Origin: Bacteroidales bacterium UBA3696
GTDB taxonomy: Bacteria; Bacteroidota; Bacteroidia; Bacteroidales; Paludibacteraceae
Direction of reading: 5' to 3'
DNA length: 64,000 nucleotides
Assembly: GCA_002372135.1 (NCBI GenBank)
Contig: DFIN01000046.1
Location: forward strand, 5,701-69,700
Positions 39,501-48,491 of this stretch are shown one piece after another. A program made the position numbers and the translations under genes. The notes under the pieces were generated by a model, which saw only the letters and a program-made list of their open reading frames with translations, searched no databases and was not told the origin of the DNA. Positions within the stretch are counted from its first letter, which is position 1, and each line of letters begins with the position of its first letter.

Positions 39501-42500
39501 TTCATACTTACCGAAGCGTACAAGGGGCAGACTCTATCCATTCGCTCCGACTCATCGTGGATTCAGCCTATCTGCGCACCGAGTATATGACGACTTGCAC
39601 GGGTCGGTCCTACACCTACGACGATACACTCACCACTCGACAGGGCTGCGATAGTATCATTCGCTATATCGTCAACCGCGCCACTCCTTCGCCGTTAACC
39701 ACCATCCAAGTTGCCACTTGCCAAGGCGAACCCTACTACTTACGCGGAAAACAATATACCCCACCCTGCGTTTTGCACGATACGCTGCTCAACCAGCAGG
39801 GGTGCGACAGCGTGATTCGCTATGTGGTCAACGCTTATCCGTCGGTGAGCATTGACCGGTATGACACCATCATTGACGGCGAATCGCTTCTCTTTGACGG
39901 CAAACAACTCCACCTGCCCGGCACCTACGTAATGCGCGGCAAAACGGCTCTGCACGGGTGTGACAGCATCGTAAGGTTGCACCTGTTCGTGTACTACCCC
40001 AAGTTCCGCGAAGATACGGTTACTTTGTGCTACGACTCGCCGAACTTCCCCTATATCCACAACGGCCGCGAGTATCGCTCGTCCGAGTTCTTTAAGGATA
40101 CGTTCCTTACACCCTATGGATATGATAGTATAGTATGGACCCATCTGCTTATTTATCCGCGTATAGAGGAGACGGTACTGCCTGTATCACTGTGTAATGA
40201 CGATGTATTGTCTATCAACGGACGAATCATCACCCAAGCCGGCAATTACTATGACACTCTGTCCTCCACCGTTTCGGGCTGCGACAGCATACTCCACTAT
40301 ATCGTCAACCGAAGCACACCTTCGCCCGTTGTGTCCGTTACCGTCAATACCTGCGAAGGTGAACCCTACTATTTCCGAGGCAAACAATATGTACCGCCTT
40401 GCGTCATATTGGACACGTTGCTCAACCGTGTGGGCTGCGACAGCGTGGTTCGCTATGTGGTCAATACGCACCCCACCGTGAGCATCGACCGCTACGACAC
40501 CATCAACGACGGCGAGACATACCTCTTTGCCGGGAACAAGTACTACCTCCCGGGGACATACGTCATGCGCGGCAAAACGACCTATGGGTGCGACAGCATC
40601 GTAAGGCTTCATCTCCATGTCTATTACCATACGTTCCGTGAAGACACCGTAACGATGTGTTACAATTCGCCCGAGTTCCCCTACGTACACCATGGACGCG
40701 AATACCGCGAATCCACATTGTTCAAAGACACCATCCTCAACCCGTTAGGCTACTACGATATAGTATGGACGCACCTCGTCATTTATCCGCGTATCCCCGA
40801 AACGGTCATTCAACTATCCCTTTGCAACGATGATGTCCTTCATATTCGCGGTCAGATCATTACGCAACCAGGTAACTACTACGACACCCTTGCTTCCAAA
40901 CGCGGGGGATGTGACAGCATCATCCACTATATAGTACGCAAAGGACAGACCTACTATATCCAACAGCGCGACTCGTTCTGCCTCAACGAAGGGTATGTAT
41001 GGCGCGGGCACATGAACGACACCGTTCTGCATTATACGGGTGTGTATTACGACCGCCTGCTGTCCACCGCCGGATGCGATAGTATATACGAACTGACTCT
41101 CTACGGCAAACCCGTCTATTACAGCGACACCACCATACTGGTATGTCCCGACGAGTTCCCCATCCACCACAACGGTAAACTATACTACCAAGCCGTGATG
41201 GTGAGCGACACGATGAAATCTAAGTCGTGCAGTTGCGACAGCATACGCCGCATACATTACCAACTCACCAATAAGTGCTCAGAGATAGACCATATCTATC
41301 GCTGCGTAGGCGAGACGCTCCACTTGGGTAATAGCGACATACAAGAAGCCGGCTACTACCGCTTTGAACAGTGGACACGTTTCGGTTTGGACTCTGTATA
41401 TCGTGTGCGAATAGATACGGCCTACCCGTCGTTTGACACCATTTCAGCCGCTATCTGCCAAGGCGACTCCATTCTCTTTGGCAATAAATATGTGTCCACC
41501 CCGGGCACGCACCGTCTAATCAACGACAACCGCTTCGGCTGCGACTCGCTCACCGTGCTTAATCTCACCGTCTATGCTCGCAATTACGCCGAAGCGATGC
41601 GCGTCAATGTGGCAGACTATGAACTACCCTATATATGGCGTAACCAACCCTACTTGGTTTCCGGAAACTACGAAGACTATACCTACGATCTAAAGAAAGG
41701 TTGCATTGACTCCGTATATCGCCTCCAACTCAATGTCATCCCAACCCTCTACGATACGATCAGTTATACTATCTGCCAAGGAGACAGCGTGCAATATAAC
41801 CGCCAATGGTATTACCGCACTACGGCTCTTATGGATACGTTGCACGACATGCAAACAGGACGATCGGCTATCACGTTCTTCGACCTGCAAGTAGTGGATT
41901 CCACACGTATATCGTCCATTGATGTCATCAGCGATTGCGCCGACGCAGAAGAAGTGCTGCTCCGTACACGATACACAGGAGCACCTCCTCAATCCTATTC
42001 GCTGCGCTTCCTCGATGATAAAGCCTACCAACGCGGATTTACCGACCAAATCAACCGACCCTTCACCCAACAAATAGCCATTCCCATTCCCGCCCATACA
42101 GGAACGACCTATACGCAGCCGGATAACTACCGCCTACGTATATCCTACTACAGCGGCACCTGCGGCACCGTAACCAGCGACACCGTCTTCACCCTTCGAT
42201 ACCCATCATGGATCATGGAGCAAAACTGGGACCACGTGATTGCCCTTCTTAACGATAAATACAACGGAGGCTACCGATTTACTGCCTACCGCTGGAGCAT
42301 TCCTAAAAAGAACATCACAAGCACCGACCCGTACTTCTACTCTCCGCTGATGACCGCCGGTGATACGGTAATTGTGGCATTGTCTGTCAATGGAATAGAC
42401 TATATCGAATCTTGTCCGTTTGTGGTACAACCGCTCAAAAACATCTACCACAATCAGCCCATCCTCGTCTATCCTACTGCAGCCCCCGCACGAAATGCAG

Positions 42501-42688
42501 TGGTCAATATCCGGTCCGACCGACAAGGAACATGGACCCTAATCGACACAGCCGGACGAGTATGCGCAGAAGGAAACGTAAGCAACGGTACACACTCTCT
42601 TCAACTGCCTGCCGTGAGCGGATGTTACCTAATCATATTCAACTCGCAGGACGGATTAACTACGACCCAAAAAATAGTACTATACTAA
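36539..42688 (+). CDS. Giant surface protein with about 30 Cys-containing GCDSI repeats
   Basis: The 2049-residue protein starts with a signal peptide (ILLLQLSLCALALIARPMHA). About 30 imperfect repeats of roughly 50-75 residues follow. Each tends to read C-x-G-(D/E)..Y..R/NGK..(x)G-x-Y-x-D-T-L..(x)GCDSI-x-x-L-x-L-x-V, so each full unit carries two Cys that could form a disulfide. A few copies are degenerate (GADSI, GYDSI, GLDSV). Repeats in the middle (nt 39644-40907) are near-identical 210-residue blocks. The last roughly 75 residues (ILVYPTAAPARNAVVNIRS ... SGCYLIIF ... TTQKIVLY) match a type IX secretion sorting domain, so the protein is probably exported through the outer membrane and attached to the surface. 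The in-frame ATG at 36521 overlaps the barrel gene; the ATG at 36539 gives the better signal peptide. Ligand unknown. Confidence 0.85.
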   Translation: MKHNLILLLQLSLCALALIARPMHAADTLIVEQIQICPSQSIIYRGIEIAREGVYYDTLVSQSGKPDSIYRIVVNEAPSYYYHDTIILPKGQQLTWHGQTLKTAGTYYDYQRTQLGCDSVYELTLRNPIAYQHDENAGICRQDLPYFYKGESFYGAGDYELVRTSTKGLDSIFRLHLEVYESTEQTIRREICEGDTVLFRGKKLALPGYYSDTLISFHGCDSIVHLVLNYGSTFTVEQHENICVGDSFFFYDTWLYEEGVYSHTTQTAHGCDSTVKLVLSIVPQRETTHVVHLCQGESYSFNGLEINQTGEYVDTLLSAAGCDSIVRVRVTVQNTIPRSTITLLTCKDEPVLYNGTPYWAPTTFNDTLLSRTGCDSILTVVIQSAPNYIFQEKGSLTEGTYLWRGKQLTTPGIYYDSLRTAYGCDSVYQLTLCQNNRQTIHLYGCEGDSLRYRDKTFTQSSIYYDTLTNQYGCDSILQVVLHFTPDYHFVENKYICQGETYSWRGKTCYQEGSYFDTLPTINGCDSIYELRLTVGKAQMDSTYAVVCESELPYRWQGRNYYQTGIYTDSLLTVKGCDSLLILHLTVKPTYLTVEYHDICQGDFILVNDSIVTQSGTFDKVYVSEGGCDSICRTIVNVKAIDTIYQKAAICSNEQYEWRNQLLTRPNVYTDHVPYSGDNFAACDSVVYMLELEVLDSQNEQTDVVMCADSLPYLWRGRILWTDTIVADTFVNVVGCDSIFTLQLTVANCSDFDTLYLCPNGTLKVDGVVYDTLGDYRNQVGADTIHRFVIVRGDTAITRLDTTICSSQMPIRLGSIRVFEDQTRTDTVNIVEEHLNTIHGCDSTIEWHLTVLPSDLVTKQVRICNDDFYSFKGKELTRSGVYYDTLYNRLGCDSIVRLVLTRVETAFVDEKAELNYGGTYPWHGRNLTTSGTYYDTIRSTTLVDCDSIVYRLYLTVHEGYHFFDTIHICSDRLPYLWLGDALDSTGNYVHTYRSVQGADSIHSLRLIVDSAYLRTEYMTTCTGRSYTYDDTLTTRQGCDSIIRYIVNRATPSPLTTIQVATCQGEPYYLRGKQYTPPCVLHDTLLNQQGCDSVIRYVVNAYPSVSIDRYDTIIDGESLLFDGKQLHLPGTYVMRGKTALHGCDSIVRLHLFVYYPKFREDTVTLCYDSPNFPYIHNGREYRSSEFFKDTFLTPYGYDSIVWTHLLIYPRIEETVLPVSLCNDDVLSINGRIITQAGNYYDTLSSTVSGCDSILHYIVNRSTPSPVVSVTVNTCEGEPYYFRGKQYVPPCVILDTLLNRVGCDSVVRYVVNTHPTVSIDRYDTINDGETYLFAGNKYYLPGTYVMRGKTTYGCDSIVRLHLHVYYHTFREDTVTMCYNSPEFPYVHHGREYRESTLFKDTILNPLGYYDIVWTHLVIYPRIPETVIQLSLCNDDVLHIRGQIITQPGNYYDTLASKRGGCDSIIHYIVRKGQTYYIQQRDSFCLNEGYVWRGHMNDTVLHYTGVYYDRLLSTAGCDSIYELTLYGKPVYYSDTTILVCPDEFPIHHNGKLYYQAVMVSDTMKSKSCSCDSIRRIHYQLTNKCSEIDHIYRCVGETLHLGNSDIQEAGYYRFEQWTRFGLDSVYRVRIDTAYPSFDTISAAICQGDSILFGNKYVSTPGTHRLINDNRFGCDSLTVLNLTVYARNYAEAMRVNVADYELPYIWRNQPYLVSGNYEDYTYDLKKGCIDSVYRLQLNVIPTLYDTISYTICQGDSVQYNRQWYYRTTALMDTLHDMQTGRSAITFFDLQVVDSTRISSIDVISDCADAEEVLLRTRYTGAPPQSYSLRFLDDKAYQRGFTDQINRPFTQQIAIPIPAHTGTTYTQPDNYRLRISYYSGTCGTVTSDTVFTLRYPSWIMEQNWDHVIALLNDKYNGGYRFTAYRWSIPKKNITSTDPYFYSPLMTAGDTVIVALSVNGIDYIESCPFVVQPLKNIYHNQPILVYPTAAPARNAVVNIRSDRQGTWTLIDTAGRVCAEGNVSNGTHSLQLPAVSGCYLIIFNSQDGLTTTQKIVLY
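39644..40907 (+). repeat. Tandem 630-bp duplication inside the giant gene
   Basis: Two adjacent blocks of about 633 and 630 bases encode near-identical sequence: both have NR(A/S)TPSP, then YY(L/F)RGKQY(T/V)PPCV, SIDRYDTI and GTYVMRGKT. A third partial copy of the LCNDDVL part ends the array. This suggests recent unequal recombination. Confidence 0.75.
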
Positions 42689-43032
42689 TGCAAATTCCCC
42701 GTTTTCACATCGAGAAACCTGCCAATTGGCGCGATTTCATTCACCGATTTCTGCTCAATAAGTATGTGCTTGTACTGCTTATTTTCACGTTTGTTTTCCT
42801 CTTATCCGGCGAACAAAGCCTCATCAGTTTTGCCAAACGAGGCAGACGCATCCGGCAGACGCAAGCTCAAATTGAGCAGACTCAACAACAAATCAACGAA
42901 TGTCGCCGAGAGATTCGTACCATGGGCAACACCGACTCGTTAGAACGGTTTGCACGCGAATACTACTATATGCACGCCGACGGGGAAGATGTGTATCTCA
43001 TAGGCAAACAACCTTCATTACGCGTCCAATAA
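42688..43032 (+). CDS. FtsB/DivIC-like septum formation initiator
   Basis: One membrane helix (YVLVLLIFTFVFLLSG, near residue 27) is followed by a coiled coil (GRRIRQTQAQIEQTQQQINE) and a short conserved C-terminus (ERFAREYYYMHADGEDVYLI), the layout of FtsB/DivIC division proteins. At 114 residues it is the usual size. The ATG shares one base with the giant gene stop. In Bacteroidota the gene often lies in such housekeeping contexts. Confidence 0.85.
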   Translation: MQIPRFHIEKPANWRDFIHRFLLNKYVLVLLIFTFVFLLSGEQSLISFAKRGRRIRQTQAQIEQTQQQINECRREIRTMGNTDSLERFAREYYYMHADGEDVYLIGKQPSLRVQ

Positions 43033-43035
43033 TCT

Positions 43036-43656
43036 ATGCAGGATCAACTCATTACGAGCCATCGTATCCTCGGAATAGACCCGGGGACACTCCTTATGGG
43101 CTATGCCATACTGGATACGGAACGACAAAAAACGACTCCCCTAACCTTTGACGTATTGGATGTGCGCAAATTAGACGGTCAGTATGCCCGTCTGCAACGC
43201 GAGTTCTTCTTCCTGCAAGACCTCATCGACCAATACCACCCCACCTGTCTGGCTATCGAAACACAGTTTGTGGACAAAAACCCGCAGACAATGATTAAGA
43301 TAGTCCACGCACAAGGCGTTGCCATAGCCGCCGCCCTGAGCAAGGACCTGCCCATCTATGAATACTCGCCTATGAAAATCAAAATGGCGATCACCGGCAA
43401 CGGACACTCCACCAAACAGCAAGTAGCGGATATGCTGCAACGATTCTTACACCTCCATCCTGAGCAAATCCCCCATCATTTAGACGCAACGGATGCGCTC
43501 GCAATAGCCTACTGCCATTTCCTCCAATTAGGGCTTCCCTTCTCAGCGGAACATACCGCCAAAGACTGGACGACCTTTGCTCGGCAAAGAGGGTTGGTAC
43601 AATCCGCCCATACCACGCCTAACCAACGACTACGAGCCGCTATGGCAGCCAAATAA
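43036..43656 (+). CDS. ruvC: Crossover junction endodeoxyribonuclease RuvC
   Basis: It resolves Holliday junctions as a dimer with RuvAB. The acidic active-site residues are seen in LGIDPGT, LAIETQF and HHLDATDALA. At 206 residues it is slightly longer than E. coli RuvC (173) owing to the C-terminal tail. It starts 3 bases behind the ftsB-like gene. Confidence 0.96.
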   Translation: MQDQLITSHRILGIDPGTLLMGYAILDTERQKTTPLTFDVLDVRKLDGQYARLQREFFFLQDLIDQYHPTCLAIETQFVDKNPQTMIKIVHAQGVAIAAALSKDLPIYEYSPMKIKMAITGNGHSTKQQVADMLQRFLHLHPEQIPHHLDATDALAIAYCHFLQLGLPFSAEHTAKDWTTFARQRGLVQSAHTTPNQRLRAAMAAK

Positions 43657-43681
43657 CGCTTATACTAAAAGCCATATAGAT

Positions 43682-46621
43682 ATGAACACATCTCTGCTTC
43701 AACTTCTTGCACGCACGTTCCGCGCCACCGTTTCTGTAGGTGCCATGTGCACGTTTCTTGTAGTAGTTCTGACCGGTTGCCACACCCGTTCACAGTCGCC
43801 CGAATGGCACATAGCCGGCGATAAGATTACCACCCCTTGGGCTGAACAGGTGAACCCGCAATGCCCCCTACCCGAATACCCGCGCCCGCAAATGCGCCGC
43901 ACCCAATGGCAAAACCTGAACGGACTGTGGCAGTATGCCGTCACAGAAAAAGGACTGCCCGAACCCACAAGTTGGGACGGCGACATACTGGTTCCCTTTG
44001 CCATAGAGTCGGCTCTATCCGGTGTGGGAAGAGTGCTGACCGACCGACAAGAGTTGTGGTATCGCCGCGAGATAACCATTCCCTGCTCATGGCGCAACAA
44101 CCGCGTCCTGCTCCATTTCGGAGCCGTGGATTGGCGCGCCGAAGTGTATGTGAACGGAGCATTAGCCGGCACACATGAAGGTGGTTACACCCCCTTCTCT
44201 ATGGACATCACTCCATTCCTGCAACGCGGTAAGCAAGTGCTGACCGTACGCGTATATGACTCCACCGACCACGGCTACCAACCCCGTGGCAAACAGGTAA
44301 GCAATCCGCGCTCCATTTGGTACACGTCTGTAACAGGTATTTGGCAGACTGTATGGATGGAACCCATACAAGACAATCATATCATCGATATAGTTGCCAC
44401 AGCAGATATAGACCGTTCAATGCTTACCGTACAACTGCATACGGCTGACGAAAACGGAGACATAGCCTATGTCAATCTCTATGACGGCAACCAACTGGTT
44501 GCTTCCGGTCGAGGAATCAGCGGACAAGACATACTGCTCTATGTTCCTAATGCCCGTCTCTGGTCGCCCGAAGAACCGTTCCTTTATAAGATGCAAATCA
44601 CCCTCAAGCGGGGAGAAAAACACATAGACCAAATCTCCTCCTACGCCGCTATGCGCAAAATAGCACGCGTAAAGGATACACAAGGACATTGGCGTCTGCA
44701 ACTCAACAACCGCATTCTCTTCCAATACGGACCGTTAGACCAAGGCTGGTGGCCCGACGGACTCTATACCGCCCCCACCGATGAAGCACTTCGATATGAC
44801 ATACAAAAAACGAAGGATTTAGGATTCAACATGATTCGCAAACATGTCAAAGTTGAACCTGCCCGCTGGTACTACCACTGTGACCAACTCGGTATGCTCG
44901 TTTGGCAAGATATGCCCTCCGGAGATATGGGCAACCAATGGGACTACTCACGCTTCATGGGCGGCACAGATAAGGACAGAAGCGAAGAGTCCATCCTCAA
45001 TTTCTACCACGAGTGGCAAGAAATAATGGACTTCTGCCGCCCGTTCCCATGTGTCGTTATGTGGGTTCCCTTCAACGAAGCGTGGGGACAATTTGATACC
45101 GAGCAGGTCGTTGAATTTACCCGCCAATACGACCCCACACGATTAGTGAATCAGGCTTCCGGAGGTAACTTTCGCAACGTAGGCGACATCACCGACCTGC
45201 ACCACTACCCCGAACCCAAAATGTTCCTCTACGACCCCGAACGCGTCAATGTTTTAGGCGAATACGGCGGCATAGGATGGCCGGTGGAGGACCACCTCTG
45301 GTGGAACCGCCGCAACTGGGGATACATCCGTTTCAATAGCAGCGAAGAAGTAACCGCAGAATATGTACGCTACAGCGACAAACTCAAACATTTGGTCAAA
45401 GAAGGTTTCGCCGCCGCAGTATATACACAAACCACCGACGTGGAAGGAGAAGTAAACGGACTAATGACATACGACAGAAAAGTGATGAAAGTAAACGAAC
45501 AGGCTGTACGCGATGCCAACCGGCAAGTAATTCAAGCAGGTAGTCAAGCCGCTACCACCCGCTCGGGATTAGACCCGACACGATTCCAAAGTCTAAAACA
45601 AGGCAAAACGACACGCCTCTTCGTGCTCGAAAACAAAAAAGGCATGGAGGTATGTATCACCAACTACGGCGGTCGCATCGTTTCCATACTCGTTCCCGAT
45701 CAACAAGGCAATATGCAGGACGTAGTACTCGGCTTTGACAACGTAGAGGACTATGCCACCATTCCTTCCGACTTCGGCGCATGCATAGGACGTTACGCCA
45801 ACCGCATCAACAAGGGGCAAATCACCATTGACGAACAAACCTACCAATTGGCTACCAACAATTTCGGTCATACGCTGCACGGCGGACCTACCGGATGGCA
45901 ATACCGCGTGTTTGACGCAGAACAAACAGACAATCATACGTTGCGACTCTCGCTCGTGTCAGACAACGGCGATAACGGATTTCCCGGACGGGTAGAAGCA
46001 GGTGTCATCTATACCCTTACCGACGACAACACGCTCCGCATGAACTACTTCGGTACCACAGACGCACCCACCGTCATCAATATGACCAACCATACCTACT
46101 TCAACCTCAGCGGAAATGCCAATCGCTCAGTCATGAACCATATTCTTTGGATCAACGCCGAACAAATGACACCCGTGGACAATACCTTTATGACCACCGG
46201 CGAAATACGCGACATTGATCCCCATTCCGCCTTTGACTTCTTTACGGCTCCCAAACCGATAGGTCAGGACATCGATGCCAACGATGAACAACTGCATAAC
46301 GGACACGGATACGACCATAACTTCGTGCTGCATACCTCGTTTGCCGACTTGACGCATGCCGCCATGCTCACCTGCCCCGAAACGGGTATCTGCCTCAACG
46401 TCTTTACTTCCGAACCCGGATTGCAACTCTACACCGGCAATTTCTTGGACGGTACGGTACGAGGAAAGCAAAATGCTGTTTATGGCTACCGTAACGCCGT
46501 TTGCTTGGAAACACAGAAATTCCCTGACTCACCCAATAAGTTAGATTGGCCTACCCCCATTCTGCGTCCGGGTGAAAAATACCAATCTACCACACTCTTC
46601 CGTTTCTCTGTCAAACAATAA
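43682..46621 (+). CDS. Lipoprotein fusing a GH2 glycosidase and an aldose 1-epimerase
   Basis: The lipobox FLVVVLTGC places it on the periplasmic or outer-membrane side. Residues 30-630 form a GH2 enzyme: sugar-binding jelly roll (LWYRREI, GAVDWRAEVYVNG), an immunoglobulin-like sandwich and a TIM barrel, with the acid/base Glu in FNEAWG (about 466) and the candidate nucleophile in GEYGGIGW (about 527). From about residue 634 a full galactose mutarotase follows: GRYANRINKGQ, HTLHGG, TNHTYFNLSG, GYDHNFVL and the base in SEPGLQLYTGN. A GH2 enzyme releases beta-galactose or a related sugar that the epimerase would interconvert for galK. Both active sites look intact. GH2-type fusions with mutarotase are unusual; the substrate is unproven. 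Confidence 0.9.
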   Translation: MNTSLLQLLARTFRATVSVGAMCTFLVVVLTGCHTRSQSPEWHIAGDKITTPWAEQVNPQCPLPEYPRPQMRRTQWQNLNGLWQYAVTEKGLPEPTSWDGDILVPFAIESALSGVGRVLTDRQELWYRREITIPCSWRNNRVLLHFGAVDWRAEVYVNGALAGTHEGGYTPFSMDITPFLQRGKQVLTVRVYDSTDHGYQPRGKQVSNPRSIWYTSVTGIWQTVWMEPIQDNHIIDIVATADIDRSMLTVQLHTADENGDIAYVNLYDGNQLVASGRGISGQDILLYVPNARLWSPEEPFLYKMQITLKRGEKHIDQISSYAAMRKIARVKDTQGHWRLQLNNRILFQYGPLDQGWWPDGLYTAPTDEALRYDIQKTKDLGFNMIRKHVKVEPARWYYHCDQLGMLVWQDMPSGDMGNQWDYSRFMGGTDKDRSEESILNFYHEWQEIMDFCRPFPCVVMWVPFNEAWGQFDTEQVVEFTRQYDPTRLVNQASGGNFRNVGDITDLHHYPEPKMFLYDPERVNVLGEYGGIGWPVEDHLWWNRRNWGYIRFNSSEEVTAEYVRYSDKLKHLVKEGFAAAVYTQTTDVEGEVNGLMTYDRKVMKVNEQAVRDANRQVIQAGSQAATTRSGLDPTRFQSLKQGKTTRLFVLENKKGMEVCITNYGGRIVSILVPDQQGNMQDVVLGFDNVEDYATIPSDFGACIGRYANRINKGQITIDEQTYQLATNNFGHTLHGGPTGWQYRVFDAEQTDNHTLRLSLVSDNGDNGFPGRVEAGVIYTLTDDNTLRMNYFGTTDAPTVINMTNHTYFNLSGNANRSVMNHILWINAEQMTPVDNTFMTTGEIRDIDPHSAFDFFTAPKPIGQDIDANDEQLHNGHGYDHNFVLHTSFADLTHAAMLTCPETGICLNVFTSEPGLQLYTGNFLDGTVRGKQNAVYGYRNAVCLETQKFPDSPNKLDWPTPILRPGEKYQSTTLFRFSVKQ

Positions 46622-46661
46622 AACAACCCCTAATTATAACCCCCAACAAACACTTAACTTT

Positions 46662-47315
46662 ATGAAAAAAACTACTTTTTTCGCGGTGTGCTTTATTTTG
46701 GCTATGTGCTTGCTCCCTGCCTGCACGACCTATCAACACACCTCACGCCAAACAAGCATTGAAACACGCCAAATCGCTGCTCATCAAATGACAGCCGACA
46801 TGACCGTTGATTTTACCAAAAAAGTAACCGGCGAATCGCGTCGCGACTGCCGCAGCCGCAAAGAGGCTATCAACGATGCCGTACACAACGCCATTATCAA
46901 CTCGAATGCGGACATCGTAGTAGATCCGATCTTTGAATTTGAAATCAAACAACGCTTCGGTTACTTTGAGTATTATGCGAAAACAGTCGGTTTTGCAGGC
47001 TACTACCAAAAGGCTGAGAACTCCGACGAACTCGTAAAAGATGTAAAGGAAGCAGCCGAACTCACGGAGGAAGATATCGTTAAGTACAAACTGCTTACCG
47101 AACCCGATTTTTCTCGCATTTATTACCGCAGAAACCACCAAGAGAAAAAACAACAGCATCAAGGCAATAGTACAAGTACCGTTATCAATTTCAACAACGG
47201 TGACGGCACACAGCAAGTTACTACTCCCGCTGCTACAACTCCTAAAAAAGGTCAAGCCGGCACCCATCCTGCTAAGCAGAAAAAAGAGAGAAGAGATAAC
47301 AAAAAGAAAAAATAA
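46662..47315 (+). CDS. Small envelope lipoprotein, paralogue A
   Basis: The lipobox MCLLPAC is followed by TTYQHTSRQT, which is shared almost exactly with the next gene. A conserved core (DFTKKV.GESR....EAINDAVHNAI...ADIVVDPIFEFEIK) precedes a Thr/Lys-rich tail ending KKERRDNKKKK. There is no recognised domain. The two tandem genes are about 25 bases apart and probably arose by duplication. The 217-residue frame starts at the ATG at 46662, giving a cleaner signal than the upstream ATG. Confidence 0.8.
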   Translation: MKKTTFFAVCFILAMCLLPACTTYQHTSRQTSIETRQIAAHQMTADMTVDFTKKVTGESRRDCRSRKEAINDAVHNAIINSNADIVVDPIFEFEIKQRFGYFEYYAKTVGFAGYYQKAENSDELVKDVKEAAELTEEDIVKYKLLTEPDFSRIYYRRNHQEKKQQHQGNSTSTVINFNNGDGTQQVTTPAATTPKKGQAGTHPAKQKKERRDNKKKK

Positions 47316-47342
47316 TCGTGTTCATCCTAACGAATAAAGTAT

Positions 47343-47939
47343 ATGAAAACTACCAAATACATCATCGCTGCCCTTGTAGCACTATCGTTTAGTGCCTGCA
47401 GCATGTATCAACATACCTCCCGTCAAACGGAAATCCTGAACCAACCCATCCTCACCAACAAAACGGTGGTAGATGTACGCTGCGACTTCACCAAGCGCGT
47501 GGTGGCTGAATCCCGTTGGGCAAAAACAAAAGAGGAGGCTATGCAAGAGGCTAACTACAACGCCATTGTCAACAACAACATTGACATCGTGGTATCCCCC
47601 ATCTATAGCCTGCAATTCAAAAAGAGAAACAAGGTGAAAGCCAGCCTCACAGGTCTGGCAGGTTACTTTGAGAATCAACGCACCATTACCACCAAAGAGT
47701 TGGTGCAAGAACTCAAAGATGTAGATCAAAAAGACATTGAGAAATACCTCCTGCTCTATAAAGACGAGTTGGTATTACCCTATCTCTATCCTACGGCTCC
47801 TGACGCCCAATCCATCATCATCAATGCGGACGGAAGACAAGACAAATGCCACGAAACCGTAGAGCCAGCTAACGCACAGCAAGCTGCTCCTGCACAACCT
47901 GCCAAACCCGCTCCCGCTCAGGGAAAAAAGAAAAAGTAA
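47343..47939 (+). CDS. Small envelope lipoprotein, paralogue B
   Basis: The lipobox LSFSAC precedes MYQHTSRQTEI. The core CDFTKRVVAESRWAKTKEEA, EANYNAIVNNNIDIVVSPIYS parallels paralogue A. An Ala/Pro-rich linker and a short Lys-rich end (GKKKK) follow. Function unknown. The stop is 6 bases from that of the opposing DUF1599 gene, and no terminator hairpin is visible between them. Confidence 0.8.
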   Translation: MKTTKYIIAALVALSFSACSMYQHTSRQTEILNQPILTNKTVVDVRCDFTKRVVAESRWAKTKEEAMQEANYNAIVNNNIDIVVSPIYSLQFKKRNKVKASLTGLAGYFENQRTITTKELVQELKDVDQKDIEKYLLLYKDELVLPYLYPTAPDAQSIIINADGRQDKCHETVEPANAQQAAPAQPAKPAPAQGKKKK

Positions 47940-47945
47940 ACGGGC

Positions 47946-48491
47946 TTAACTATTTTGCTCAGCCATCTGTATCAGATAAAAGACGGCATAATTGAGCATA
48001 TCAAAATAGTTACCCTCACAACCCTCAGAAGCCAAGGTCTGATGATTGTGTGCCGCAATAGACTTGTTTCGATTGATTTTCGTAAGAATAATATCGGTCA
48101 GCGACGTGGCATACATCTCGCGCCAAGCCTCACCATAATCGTGATTCTTGCGCAGCATCAAGTCCTTGGCTTCCTGCGTATAGGCATCATACAACTCGGT
48201 AGCGCGCTCTGCACTCATATCCACCCCGTCCGCAAAACCTTGACGCAACTGAATCAGACCAATCACCGAATAATTGATAATCGCCATCATCTCGCCTTGT
48301 ACATCATCGCCTACCAAGTTTTCACCCGTCATCTCAATCTCACGCACACGCTTTGCCTTGATGAACAATTGGTCGTTCACCGTCTGCACACGCATAATAC
48401 GCCACGACGGACCATAATCCTTCATCTTAACGACAAATATACGGCGACATTGGGCTATTACGGCATCATATTGCTCTATGGTCTTATTCAT
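47946..48491 (-). CDS. DUF1599 domain protein
   Basis: The 181 residues show two copies of the motif K/N-DYG-x-(S/A)-W-R ([12 protein letters not shown] and [12 protein letters not shown]), each followed by RV/T..EIxLTKxxR-type helices. This is the DUF1599 layout, a fold linked to nucleotide-modification families, but the activity is unknown. Its start overlaps the hisS stop by 4 bases, so they are cotranscribed. Confidence 0.85.
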   Translation of the reverse strand: MNKTIEQYDAVIAQCRRIFVVKMKDYGPSWRIMRVQTVNDQLFIKAKRVREIEMTGENLVGDDVQGEMMAIINYSVIGLIQLRQGFADGVDMSAERATELYDAYTQEAKDLMLRKNHDYGEAWREMYATSLTDIILTKINRNKSIAAHNHQTLASEGCEGNYFDMLNYAVFYLIQMAEQNS

